DNA of 64,000 nucleotides from assembly GCF_016623615.1 (NCBI RefSeq), contig NZ_JAEHFX010000010.1, positions 62,001 through 126,000 on the forward strand, in the 5' to 3' direction. Below are positions 18,992 to 27,604 of the stretch, piece by piece. The translations under genes and the position numbers were made by a program. Numbering within the stretch: position 1 is the first letter of the stretch; every line of letters starts with the position of its first letter. Below the pieces are notes generated by a model. The model was not told the DNA's origin and ran no database searches. It was given only the letters and a program-made list of their open reading frames with translations. The DNA is from Adhaeribacter terrigena. GTDB lineage: Bacteria; Bacteroidota; Bacteroidia; Cytophagales; Hymenobacteraceae.

Positions 18992-20086
18992 CTATCCTAC
19001 CATCCACAAGCGCCAGAAAGCCGCAATAATTACCAGCCCCAGCGCAACCGGCGTGAGCACTTTCCAGCAAAGATACATTAATTGGTCTACGCGCAAACGC
19101 GGATAGGTCCAGCGAATGGCTACCTGTATAAATAAAAGGATTGCAGTTTTGCTAAGCAGCCAGAAAAGTCCCCAGAGGTGACCGGAAAGTGTGCCGGGCT
19201 GGCCGGTGGTCCAGTCGGCAAGTTTCATGGAACCAAGGTTGGGTAAAACGGTATTCCAGGAGCCTAAAAAAAGGACAACGGCAACCAGACAAACCAGTAA
19301 CATCATGGCGTATTCGGCCAGGAACAGCGCGGCAAACCGGAAACCGGAATATTCGGTGTGGAAACCGGCTACGAGTTCCGATTCGGCTTCGGGAATATCG
19401 AAAGGTGCGCGGTTGGATTCGGCTAAACTGGCAATAAAATAAATCAGGAAAGCAATTAGTAAAAACGGTGCCCGAAAAATATTCCAGGTCGTAAACCCGC
19501 CAATTTCATTTGTATTGATTCCCAGCGCTTTGATGCCAAAAAGATAATTGGTGGTGCCGGTCTGATGCGCTAGAATACCCTGCTGAAAACTGATTTCCTG
19601 GAAGTCTAAACTTTGCGAGATCATTACTACACAAAGAACGGCCAGCCCGGCGGGAATTTCATACGAAACGATCTGCGCAACGGAGCGCATGGCACCTAAA
19701 ACGGCAAATTTATTATTGGAACCCCAGCCCGCCATAAGCAAACCGATCACGTCTAAAGAAAGAATGGCCAGTAAATAAAAAACGCCCAGGGAAGTTCCGG
19801 AGGGAATGAAAGCGGGGGTTAAAGGAATAACGGCGAAACCGGCTAATACGGCGGCAAAAATGATAACCGGGGCGTATTTGAAAAGGAATTTATCGGCCGC
19901 GGCGGGTACAATGTCTTCTTTCTGGATCAGTTTTACTACATCCAGTACCGATTGCAGGCTACCGTAGGGTCCGGCTTCCATGGGGCCGAGGCGGTCCTGC
20001 ATGAACGCGGCGATCTTGCGCTCGGCGTAGGCCAGCACCACGACCATGCTCAATACCAAAACCAGACAAAGCACCAATGCCAGCAT
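18992..20086 (-). CDS. nuoH: NADH-quinone oxidoreductase subunit H
   Basis: Complex I membrane subunit that forms the quinone chamber and links the arms. 364 residues, about eight TM helices. YAERKIAAFMQDRLGPMEAGP is the diagnostic N-terminal loop. EIPAGLAVLCVVM, AESNRAPFDIPEAESELVAG and EYSGFRFAALFLAEY are conserved quinone-site loops. An in-frame stop lies just upstream of the ATG, which fixes the start. This is the first gene of the membrane-arm cluster. No nuoG or nuoA-F is adjacent, so the rest of complex I must be encoded elsewhere. Confidence 0.95.
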   Translation of the reverse strand: MLALVLCLVLVLSMVVVLAYAERKIAAFMQDRLGPMEAGPYGSLQSVLDVVKLIQKEDIVPAAADKFLFKYAPVIIFAAVLAGFAVIPLTPAFIPSGTSLGVFYLLAILSLDVIGLLMAGWGSNNKFAVLGAMRSVAQIVSYEIPAGLAVLCVVMISQSLDFQEISFQQGILAHQTGTTNYLFGIKALGINTNEIGGFTTWNIFRAPFLLIAFLIYFIASLAESNRAPFDIPEAESELVAGFHTEYSGFRFAALFLAEYAMMLLVCLVAVVLFLGSWNTVLPNLGSMKLADWTTGQPGTLSGHLWGLFWLLSKTAILLFIQVAIRWTYPRLRVDQLMYLCWKVLTPVALGLVIIAAFWRLWMVG

Positions 20087-20113
20087 TTCCGGGCGTTTTC
20101 GTTTTTAACCGGG

Positions 20114-20121
20114 CAAAGGTA
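20114..20121 (-). promoter_or_regulatory. -7 promoter box for the nuoH-N cluster
   Basis: On the minus strand TACCTTTG exactly fits the Bacteroidota -7 consensus TAnnTTTG. It sits 28 bases before the nuoH ATG, predicting a short leader of about 20 nt. The -33 element is not obvious. Confidence 0.65.
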
Positions 20122-20240
20122 CAGGTTTATGCGTGATTTCAGTAATTCCTTAAAACTCCTAAGAAGGAATGAAGGAAGGGCGTTGAATTTCGGGCGTTAT
20201 ATACTTGCCTATTTTGAAAGACCGTCGCCTTGTGTTTTCT

Positions 20241-22352
20241 TTATTCTTTTACAAGTTTTACCCGGTTTACTTCTTTCCCGGATATCACTTCCAACAAATA
20301 CATTCCGCTTGGGTGCTCTTCTATAGAAAATCGATGTTCGTTCTGAACCGATTGCTGCTGGTAAATCAGCCGGCCATTGGTATCGAAGACCCGCAAGTGA
20401 ACCGGGGTTACAGATGCCTTTTCAGATTTTATGGTAAACTGCCCGCGGCCCGGGTTTGGATAAATGGTAAAACTACCCCTCTTGCTGGAATTGGCTACGG
20501 AACGGATAAAACTGTACTCCGAACGGCCATCGTAGTCAACCTGCTTCAGACGGTAATAATTCTGTCCCTGAATTGGATCGGCATCGGTAAATGTATACGC
20601 CTGCGGGACGGAAGAATTTCCGGAACCGTTTACTTTGCCGATCAGCTGCCAATCTTTAGAATTACCGGAACGTTCTATTTCGAAGTAATGGTTATTAGTT
20701 TCCTGAGCCGTTTTCCACCTGAGCAAAACCTGATCCTGTACCAGTTGGGCGGTAAATGTTTCTAAATGAACCGGCAGCGGGCTTAAGAAAGAAACGGTAT
20801 ATTCTTCAACCTGTCCGTATTGCGGCTGGTAACAGGGGCCCGTTATTGGGTTTCCAGCAAAGTCACTAATAACCCGCAGACGAAGGGCCGAATTGAAGGA
20901 TCTTCCTGCCGGCGGGCTAAAGGTCCCGTTATGTTGGGTTCTCACATTGGCGGAATTAAAGACCAGTTCCCCTGCATCGGTAAAGGTTCCGTTACTATTA
21001 TAATCCAGGTAAACCTGCACATTCTCGTTATTGGCTGGCCCGGTTGTTATGGAGATCGGGAAAGCGGCATTGCCTTCCAGCCCGAACTGCTGGTGGCAGC
21101 TACGGTCTACTATCATGGCATTATCGCCAACGGTGCCATCGGATTTAACGGTATAATTGCCGATGCTAACGCTATAGATGCCGATGCTAAAATTATTGCT
21201 AACTACTGTACCGGTCGGCGAACAGGTGGCAGCCAGCGGCACGCTTACACTACCGGTAGTCAGGCTTTGCGAATTCAGTAACCCTGGCCGGAAAAGGCTA
21301 ATAGCCGCTCTCACGCGATCTTTCTGATCTTGCGTAAACTCGGTCCGGCAGGTCTCACTATTATAATCCATGTAGTTTTTATAGACATTCCCGATGGGTG
21401 CATTGGTACAGGTATTGATCGCTCCGGCAGGACAGGACCAGTTATATGCGCTATTGGAGCGTCTGTGCGGCTCGGTATCAGCAACGCAATCGCCCTGGCC
21501 GGAACCGCAACCATTCACCACAGGCGGGCAGCCAGTTCCGCCGTTATCACCTTCGAAGGTATGGTACAAATTGAAAGCATGCCCCAATTCGTGAGCCAGG
21601 GTAAGGCCCCGGTTCATGCCGCTGGAGGCAGTTCCCATAGTCCCAAAAGCCTGGTTTAACAGTACCGTACCGTCTAAATTGCCCGGTGCTCCCGGGAGAT
21701 AAGCATAGCCTGCGGTACCGCCTCCGTTATCAATTTCGCTCACTACCCAAATATTATAATAATCGGTATTGGGCCAGCGGCTCAGGTTTTTAATAGTTAC
21801 ATCATCGGCCCCGGCAGACTGCAATTTTATTCCCTGGGTTGCATAATTGGGTACAACGCTGCCATTAATGCGCACAATACCGGTAGTAGGGTTGCAATTC
21901 GGGTCGCGGGTAGCAAGCTGAAATTCAATTTCCATATCTACTCCGCCTCCGGCGCCATAAGTGCCGGCTTTCTTGCGATAAATATCATTCAGGGCAACAA
22001 TGGCGCTGTTTACCTGGGCATCGGAAATATTATTCCCGGTTCCAACGGCCTCGCCCAGGTGAACAATGTGTACAACCAGCGGAATAACCAGAACCTGGCC
22101 GGTATTTTGGTTGGTGCGGGCTTCAGGATCTGTTCTCAAAGCGGTCTGGATCAGGTTTTCGTTCAGCGCAATTCGCTGGCGAAAACCTTCATTTGTTCGG
22201 AGCAAATTATCGTGCAGTACGGAAGTACCACAGGCTTCAACTTCCGGCGTAAAATTTCCGGATGCATTCTGGTTTGTATTCTGGGCGTGAATTTGTGTTG
22301 CCAGGGCCTGAAAGACGATGAACAGGGCGAGGAAATGTTTCGCGTTTCTCAT
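20241..22352 (-). CDS. Secreted M43-family zinc metalloprotease with GEVED and T9SS domains
   Basis: 703 residues from the preferred ATG at 22352 (MRNAKHFLALFIVF), which gives a clean signal peptide ending at IHAQ. The in-frame ATG 60 bp upstream would bury it. The pappalysin-like M43 domain contains HELGHAFNLYH (about 252-262), with the zinc His residues and Glu. The usual Gly of HExxHxxGxxH is Asn. Then comes a GEVED-type domain (VSIGNYTVKS, VYLDYNSNGTF, QVEEYTVSF), an LPVHLETF domain and a T9SS sorting domain (IYPNPGRGQF to the end). Predicted to be an extracellular protease. Monocistronic. Confidence 0.88.
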   Translation of the reverse strand: MRNAKHFLALFIVFQALATQIHAQNTNQNASGNFTPEVEACGTSVLHDNLLRTNEGFRQRIALNENLIQTALRTDPEARTNQNTGQVLVIPLVVHIVHLGEAVGTGNNISDAQVNSAIVALNDIYRKKAGTYGAGGGVDMEIEFQLATRDPNCNPTTGIVRINGSVVPNYATQGIKLQSAGADDVTIKNLSRWPNTDYYNIWVVSEIDNGGGTAGYAYLPGAPGNLDGTVLLNQAFGTMGTASSGMNRGLTLAHELGHAFNLYHTFEGDNGGTGCPPVVNGCGSGQGDCVADTEPHRRSNSAYNWSCPAGAINTCTNAPIGNVYKNYMDYNSETCRTEFTQDQKDRVRAAISLFRPGLLNSQSLTTGSVSVPLAATCSPTGTVVSNNFSIGIYSVSIGNYTVKSDGTVGDNAMIVDRSCHQQFGLEGNAAFPISITTGPANNENVQVYLDYNSNGTFTDAGELVFNSANVRTQHNGTFSPPAGRSFNSALRLRVISDFAGNPITGPCYQPQYGQVEEYTVSFLSPLPVHLETFTAQLVQDQVLLRWKTAQETNNHYFEIERSGNSKDWQLIGKVNGSGNSSVPQAYTFTDADPIQGQNYYRLKQVDYDGRSEYSFIRSVANSSKRGSFTIYPNPGRGQFTIKSEKASVTPVHLRVFDTNGRLIYQQQSVQNEHRFSIEEHPSGMYLLEVISGKEVNRVKLVKE

Positions 22353-22777
22353 AACAATCGTGCTTAAGGAAGATGTGATGAAATTGCAACCAGGTACCAA
22401 AATTGAATTCACCCCAGATTACAAATAATTATCTATAAACTTCAAAAAGCACCAATATGTTTCACAAGAAAGCTATATAAAACATTGATTTAAAACAATT
22501 TAACTTTTATTTACTATATACTAAACCCTAGTATATTTTCAGTATATATTTGTTTTATTCTAATAAAGAATTGAAAGACGAAGGTAGTTAAATGCTGATA
22601 TCGGAATATTAACTTTTTCGGCTAATGCAAAGTCCTAACCTTTTCACGTTGACGACTGAAAATATTTTTTTTATCCGACTGAAAACAATTTATAAAACCG
22701 CTTAGAAGATCTCTTAATTATACAACCAGGTTTTCGGGATAATGTTTTGACTTTTGAAGCGATAAACCCTAGCGTTT
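22353..22777. other. AT-rich intergenic region with repeats
   Basis: About 425 bases. The first part (22413-22600) is highly AT-rich and probably carries the protease promoter. The second part holds dispersed-repeat copies up to the murI stop. No gene was seen. Confidence 0.6.
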
Positions 22778-22786
22778 TTATTCCCA
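22611..22786 (+). repeat. Dispersed repeat, one diverged and one clear copy
   Basis: A diverged copy (ACTTTTTCGGCTAATG ... CTAACCTTTTC, 22611-22646) and a clear one (GACTTTTGAAGCGATAAA then CCCTAGCGTTTTTATTCCC, 22749-22786). The clear copy overlaps the murI stop codon at 22778-22780, so it supplies the last codons of murI. Confidence 0.7.
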
Positions 22787-23596
22787 CAAAGGGTAATGTT
22801 CCAGCTGTACTGCTTTTTCGAAAAAAATGCGGGTAGACTCTTCGAAAGATCTTGTAAAATCGGAAACGTAAAATTTATGTTCGGCAGTGCGTTTCTGGGC
22901 GGCCAGGTGGTTTTGGTGCAGGAAGCTTTTTACGTATTTGGCTACCAGCTCGGAAGTATCTAACACATCTACTTTGGCTTCGTAGAATTTCTCGATCTGC
23001 TTCTTAATAAGAGGATAGTGGGTGCAGCCCAATATAAGCGCTTCGATGTTTTGCAAATGCGGGTCAGACAAATAGGTGCTGATCACGCTTTCGGAAATGG
23101 TGTTGTTGAAAAAACCTTCCTCGATCATGGCCGCCAGTAAAGGAGTTGCTAGTGAATTAAGCGTTATATTTTTATCCAGCGCATCTACTTTCTTTTTATA
23201 CACATTGGAATTTACGGTCTGTTTGGTGCCGATGAGGCCGATGGTTTTATCCGGATATTGTTCGCCGATGTATTGCACCGTGGGGTCTATTACGTTCAGT
23301 ACCTTGGCTTTACTGCCTACGTATTCTTTTACGAGTTCGTAAGCCGCCGCCGAAGCAGAATTGCAGGCGATTAAAATTACCTTGCAGCGCTGGCGGATCA
23401 GCAGATCGCAGATCTTAACCGAATAAGCCTGAATAGCAGCCGTAGATTTATCGCCGTAAGGTAAGTGGGCCGTATCGCCGAAATAAATGAGCTGTTCGTG
23501 GGGCAGAATTTTAGTAATGGCGTGGGCAACCGTTAATCCGCCAATACCGCTATCGAAAATGCCGATAGGTAAATTTTTCAGTTCTGTTTCTGGCAT
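22778..23596 (-). CDS. murI: Glutamate racemase
   Basis: Interconverts L- and D-glutamate for peptidoglycan in the cytoplasm. 272 residues, normal length. GIFDSGIGGLTV carries the catalytic-region Asp15. Catalytic cysteines are C78 in LIACNSAS and C191 in LGCTHYPL. Single gene. Its 3' end lies inside a dispersed-repeat copy, which encodes the last few residues. Confidence 0.95.
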   Translation of the reverse strand: MPETELKNLPIGIFDSGIGGLTVAHAITKILPHEQLIYFGDTAHLPYGDKSTAAIQAYSVKICDLLIRQRCKVILIACNSASAAAYELVKEYVGSKAKVLNVIDPTVQYIGEQYPDKTIGLIGTKQTVNSNVYKKKVDALDKNITLNSLATPLLAAMIEEGFFNNTISESVISTYLSDPHLQNIEALILGCTHYPLIKKQIEKFYEAKVDVLDTSELVAKYVKSFLHQNHLAAQKRTAEHKFYVSDFTRSFEESTRIFFEKAVQLEHYPLWE

Positions 23597-24105
23597 AATG
23601 TATTATCTGAGGGCCGAAATTAAGCTGCTTTTTCGGGATTGAAAACGCCGGAACCGGATATTTTATTCTTTCGGCCAGCTTCCGGGTTTTTAACCTGAAA
23701 AGCCTACCGTTTTTATAAATTATCTGGCCGGGAGGCCAACTCTAAAGTTCTGCACAAGGTTAAACAAAATAAATAAGCATTTTGGAACTGGTGCTATTTC
23801 CTAACCACTGATATTGACTTGATTAAGTCCAATACTTTGCAGCGTTTTCACACCAGCAATGATCCCTGTTATGTAACTTCCTTAAACTCACCGATTTTAT
23901 AGATATTTTTACAAAAAATTAATCAGGGTAATAATACTTTTTTCGGGCAGCAACGTTTAATATATCAGATACCTGTGTGAAAGCAGCTTAAAATAATCCA
24001 AAATATAGACATAGTTTATTATTCTGATTTCTTTTACCCTACTCCAAACTTATTGCACCCTAAACTGAATAATGATGAGCGGAAAACATCTTTACACCCA
24101 AGCCC
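23597..24105. other. Intergenic region between divergent murI and RDD gene
   Basis: 509 bases with no convincing gene. It holds a repeat copy (23684-23716), a weaker repeat-like stretch near 23626-23645, and an AT-rich half (23760-24060) that should contain the divergent promoters. Confidence 0.6.
23684..23716 (+). repeat. Dispersed repeat copy
   Basis: GGGTTTTTAACCTGAAAA then GCCTACCGTTTTTA. It has the CTACCG variant of the core and lies upstream of murI. Confidence 0.65.
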
Positions 24106-24621
24106 ATGGCAACCATTCCTTACAACAAACACGCAGTCATCCGGCGATCGGCCGCCTATGGAAGCCTTGAGGTGCGTTTTGCTGCCTATTTGATTGATAC
24201 CTGCCTTTTTTTATTCGGGCAAAGCCTGATGTTATATTTCATTATTGGCTACCCTTATTCCCCAGATCTTTCTTCCGGCTTACTCCTGCCACAATTTCCT
24301 ACCTTTATTTCCAACTTCGATTACCTGGGGAAATTCCTATACGCCAATATGTATTTTACAATTATTCACTGGCTGTATTACGCCATGATGGAGTCTTCGA
24401 CGCGGCAGGGAACGGTGGGTAAGATCGTAATGCAAATAAAAGTAACGGACCTGAACGGCCAACGCATAAGTTTCGGGCAGGCAACGGTACGTTATCTGGG
24501 AAAATTCCTGTCCGTCGGATTATTTTTCGGCGGTTTTCTGGTTGCACTTTTTAATCACCGGCACCAAACCCTGCACGATATAATAGCCGGCTGCGTGGTG
24601 CGCATCAGTAAAATTGATTAA
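24106..24621 (+). CDS. RDD family membrane protein
   Basis: 171 residues. The RDD hallmarks are seen at the N-terminus (YGSLEVRFAAYLIDT, with Arg and Asp) and in ATVRYLGKFLS and NHRHQTLHDIIAGCVV at the C-terminus, with three or four hydrophobic helices between. RDD proteins are membrane proteins, some linked to ion transport; the substrate here is unknown. It lies 125 bp before the ABC-F gene and probably has its own promoter. Confidence 0.85.
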   Translation: MATIPYNKHAVIRRSAAYGSLEVRFAAYLIDTCLFLFGQSLMLYFIIGYPYSPDLSSGLLLPQFPTFISNFDYLGKFLYANMYFTIIHWLYYAMMESSTRQGTVGKIVMQIKVTDLNGQRISFGQATVRYLGKFLSVGLFFGGFLVALFNHRHQTLHDIIAGCVVRISKID

Positions 24622-24677
24622 AAGTGTTATTCCATATAAGAAAAGGGATCAGCCTCCTGTTCCAGCTTTTTCGTTAT

Positions 24678-24708
24678 GCACTTTTTTAGCCCGAAACCCT
24701 AGCGTTTT
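24678..24708 (+). repeat. Dispersed repeat copy
   Basis: GCACTTTTTTAGCCCGAAA then CCCTAGCGTTTT. It lies just upstream of the ABC-F promoter box. Confidence 0.75.
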
Positions 24709-24734
24709 GTCCTGCTTTCCACGTCATAAATGCG

Positions 24735-24742
24735 TACCTTTG
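24735..24742 (+). promoter_or_regulatory. -7 promoter box for the ABC-F gene
   Basis: TACCTTTG matches TAnnTTTG exactly and ends only four bases before the ATG at 24747. If transcription starts at the usual distance the mRNA would be leaderless or nearly so. Confidence 0.6.
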
Positions 24743-24746
24743 CGCC

Positions 24747-26630
24747 ATGAATTACCTTTCGGCAGAAAATATATCGAAGAATTACAGCGAACGCTGGCTT
24801 TTTAAAGACCTTAATTTTGGCATAAACCGCGGTCAGCGCGTGGGTTTGGTGGGCGTGAACGGCACCGGCAAAACCACCTTGCTGCGCATTTTGGCCGGCG
24901 AAGTACAGCCTGATTCAGGCTCGGTGAGCACCAGAAACGGCATTTTAGTGGGCTATTTAAGCCAGAACCCGGTTTTTCAGGACGAAGAAGCGAGCGTGCA
25001 GGATGCCTTATTTTCCGGTACCAACGATACGCTGGATGCGATCCGCGAATATGAAGCCGTAATGGAAAACCCTGATGTGGACCACGACGTGATGCAACGC
25101 GCGATGGACCGCATGACCGACCTGAACGCCTGGGATTACGAACAGAAAGTAAAGCAGATCCTGGGGAAACTCGGCATCCATGACCTGCACAAGCAGATAA
25201 AATTCCTTTCAGGCGGGCAGCGCAAACGCGTGGCCATGGCCCGCATGCTGATCACTGAACCCGATCTTCTGATCCTGGATGAGCCTACCAACCACTTGGA
25301 CCTGGACACCATTGAATGGCTCGAAAACCTGCTTTCAACCCAGCAGCAAACGCTTTTAATGGTTACCCACGACCGGTATTTCCTGGATAAAGTTGCCACC
25401 GAGATTGCGGAACTGGACGGCGGACAGGTATATTCTTACAAAGGCAATTACGCCTATTTCCTGGAGAAAAAAGCCGAACGCGAAGAAATGGCCGGTGCCG
25501 AAGTAGACAAAGCCCGCAACCTGATGCGCAAGGAACTGGAATGGATGCGCCGCCAGCCAAAAGCCCGGGGCACAAAATCGAAAAGCCGGATCGATGCATT
25601 TTATGAAACCAAGGAAAAAGCGGCCGGCAAAGCCAGCGGCCCGGGCCTGGAGCTTTCGGTGAAAACCACCCGCCAGGGCGGCAAGATTATGGAAGTAAGC
25701 CACATTTCAAAATCCTTCGGCGGCAAAAAACTGATCGACGATTTTTCTTACGTGTTCAAAAAGCAGGACCGCATTGGTATTATCGGGCCGAACGGTATGG
25801 GAAAATCTACCTTGCTGAACATGCTTACCGGTAAACTGGAACCCGATTCCGGCGAAATAGATCGCGGCCAGACCACAGTTTTCGGATATTATACCCAAAC
25901 CGAGCTTACTTTCAAGGAAGATCAGCGGGTAATTGACATTGTAAAAGAAGTGGCAGAAGTTGTGGAAACGGCCAAAGGCGAAACGATCTCGGCTTCGCAG
26001 TTTTTACAGCATTTCCAGTTTCCGCCGGCCCAGCAATATACCATGGTAGGTAAACTGAGCGGTGGCGAAAAACGGCGTTTGCAATTGCTGCGCGTGCTGA
26101 TCAAAAATCCGAACTTCCTGATCCTGGATGAGCCGACCAACGACCTGGACATTATCACGCTCAACATTCTGGAAGATTTCCTGCTGAACTTCGGCGGCTG
26201 TCTGCTGATTGTTTCGCACGACCGGTATTTCATGGATCAGCTCATAGACCACGCGTTCGTTTTTGAAGGCAACGGCAAGATCCGCAATTTCCCGGGCAAC
26301 TACACCGATTACCGCGAATGGCTGAAAGAACAGGATAAAACGGTATCTGTTTCGGATGAAAAACCCAAAGCGGCCGTTGCCGCCGCACCCAAAGCCGACC
26401 TGCCAACCGAAACCAAACGCAAAGCTTCTTACAAAGAAAAACAGGAATACGAGCAGCTGGAAAAAGAAATTGACGAACTGGAAACCAAACGCGACCAACT
26501 GACCGGCGAATTGAACAGCGGCGGACTGGACCACGAACAATTAGCTTCCAAAGCGGCAGAAATTGAAAAAATCAGTAAGCAAATAGACCAGAAAAGTGAG
26601 CGCTGGCTGGAACTGGCGGACTTGATGTAA
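24747..26630 (+). CDS. ABC-F family ATPase, Uup-like
   Basis: Soluble tandem-ABC protein, no TM segments, that acts on ribosomes or DNA rather than as a transporter. 627 residues. Walker A at 36-43 (GVNGTGKT) and near 350 (GPNGMGKST). Signatures LSGGQRKRVAMA (~154) and LSGGEKRRLQLL (~437). Two Walker B/DEPTNHLD- and DEPTNDLD-type motifs. The linker between the cassettes is charged. The C-terminal ~80 residues form a Lys/Glu-rich coiled coil after an Ala/Pro/Lys stretch, which is the Uup-type tail. The TonB-like gene follows after 17 bp. Confidence 0.92.
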   Translation: MNYLSAENISKNYSERWLFKDLNFGINRGQRVGLVGVNGTGKTTLLRILAGEVQPDSGSVSTRNGILVGYLSQNPVFQDEEASVQDALFSGTNDTLDAIREYEAVMENPDVDHDVMQRAMDRMTDLNAWDYEQKVKQILGKLGIHDLHKQIKFLSGGQRKRVAMARMLITEPDLLILDEPTNHLDLDTIEWLENLLSTQQQTLLMVTHDRYFLDKVATEIAELDGGQVYSYKGNYAYFLEKKAEREEMAGAEVDKARNLMRKELEWMRRQPKARGTKSKSRIDAFYETKEKAAGKASGPGLELSVKTTRQGGKIMEVSHISKSFGGKKLIDDFSYVFKKQDRIGIIGPNGMGKSTLLNMLTGKLEPDSGEIDRGQTTVFGYYTQTELTFKEDQRVIDIVKEVAEVVETAKGETISASQFLQHFQFPPAQQYTMVGKLSGGEKRRLQLLRVLIKNPNFLILDEPTNDLDIITLNILEDFLLNFGGCLLIVSHDRYFMDQLIDHAFVFEGNGKIRNFPGNYTDYREWLKEQDKTVSVSDEKPKAAVAAAPKADLPTETKRKASYKEKQEYEQLEKEIDELETKRDQLTGELNSGGLDHEQLASKAAEIEKISKQIDQKSERWLELADLM

Positions 26631-26647
26631 AACGAAAATTCAGGGAA

Positions 26648-27475
26648 ATGCGGTTTTTAATATTTGCTCTTTTCGCTACGCTGGCATTAGAGGTTCAGGC
26701 GCAGGAAGTTAAAAAAATCGTTGATTATAATGCCCAACGCCGTATCCGAGAGGAGTTTTACGTGCTGAAAGCAAACGAAAAGATAAAACACGGCGAATTC
26801 AAGCAGATCAACACGCTTTATAAAACCGTGGCTGAAAAGGGGTTTTATAAAAATAACTTGAAAGACAGCACCTGGACTTATTACTTCCCAGGAACTGAAC
26901 ACATTATGGCCCAGGGAAATTATCTGAACGATCAGAAATCGGGCATTTGGCACGAATGTACGTTTGGCAATAATGTGATCTATTTAAGTGAAAAAGGATT
27001 GTATAAAAATGGCGAACGGGCAGGATCGTGGCAGTTTTTTAACGCTGAAGGCGAGGTTACCAAAGTTTATGATTACAGTCTGAATAAAATCTACTATGAA
27101 AAACCGCAGCCTGACTCCCTGGAATATGAAGTATTGCTGAATAATAATTGGGAAAAACGAAAACTGGAACGTGCCCCAAGCCTGATTCCGGATAAATTTG
27201 GGAATGAATTGATTAGCAAGCCATTTATAAACGAGATCCGTTATCCGATGGAAGCCGCAAGAGCCGGGGTTGAAGGTACCGTGGTAATTGCATTTTCGGT
27301 GAACGAGGAAGGAAACCCGGCTGATTTTTATGTTAAAACCAAATTACACCCCAGTTTAGATGCTGAAGCCATGAGGGTATCGAAGCTCATGTCCTGGAAA
27401 TTTCAACCTGGCATGCTGGATGGCAAGCCGGTAACGACCAGAATGGTTCTCCCGATCAAATTTTCTATTCAATAA
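26648..27475 (+). CDS. TonB C-terminal domain protein with MORN-like repeats (copy 1)
   Basis: 275 residues, signal peptide ending near EVQAQ. The middle carries YwqK/MORN-like units (GFYKNNLKDSTWTYYFPG, KGLYKNGERAGSWQFF). The C-terminal ~90 residues are a TonB-type domain (IRYPMEAARAGVEGTVVIAF, VSKLMSWKFQPGMLDGKPV). Such proteins are annotated as energy transducers, but this one has no membrane anchor other than the signal peptide, so it may act in the periplasm or outer membrane. It is a tandem paralog of the next gene and lies 17 bp behind the ABC-F gene. Confidence 0.82.
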   Translation: MRFLIFALFATLALEVQAQEVKKIVDYNAQRRIREEFYVLKANEKIKHGEFKQINTLYKTVAEKGFYKNNLKDSTWTYYFPGTEHIMAQGNYLNDQKSGIWHECTFGNNVIYLSEKGLYKNGERAGSWQFFNAEGEVTKVYDYSLNKIYYEKPQPDSLEYEVLLNNNWEKRKLERAPSLIPDKFGNELISKPFINEIRYPMEAARAGVEGTVVIAFSVNEEGNPADFYVKTKLHPSLDAEAMRVSKLMSWKFQPGMLDGKPVTTRMVLPIKFSIQ

Positions 27476-27604
27476 AACCAGTTCAACTGCGCTTTTAACA
27501 GAAAGACTGCGTTTTGTTTTTTTTTAATTGAAGCCGACATCCTGATTTAACTTTCCGGAAAACAGCTTTCACCCATTCTTTTATTTATTCGCAAGCAAAA
27601 AAAT

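Noticed and set aside
20241-22412. Longer start for the M43 protease at 22412
   Set aside because: It would place 20 non-signal residues before a clean signal peptide that begins at the ATG at 22352.
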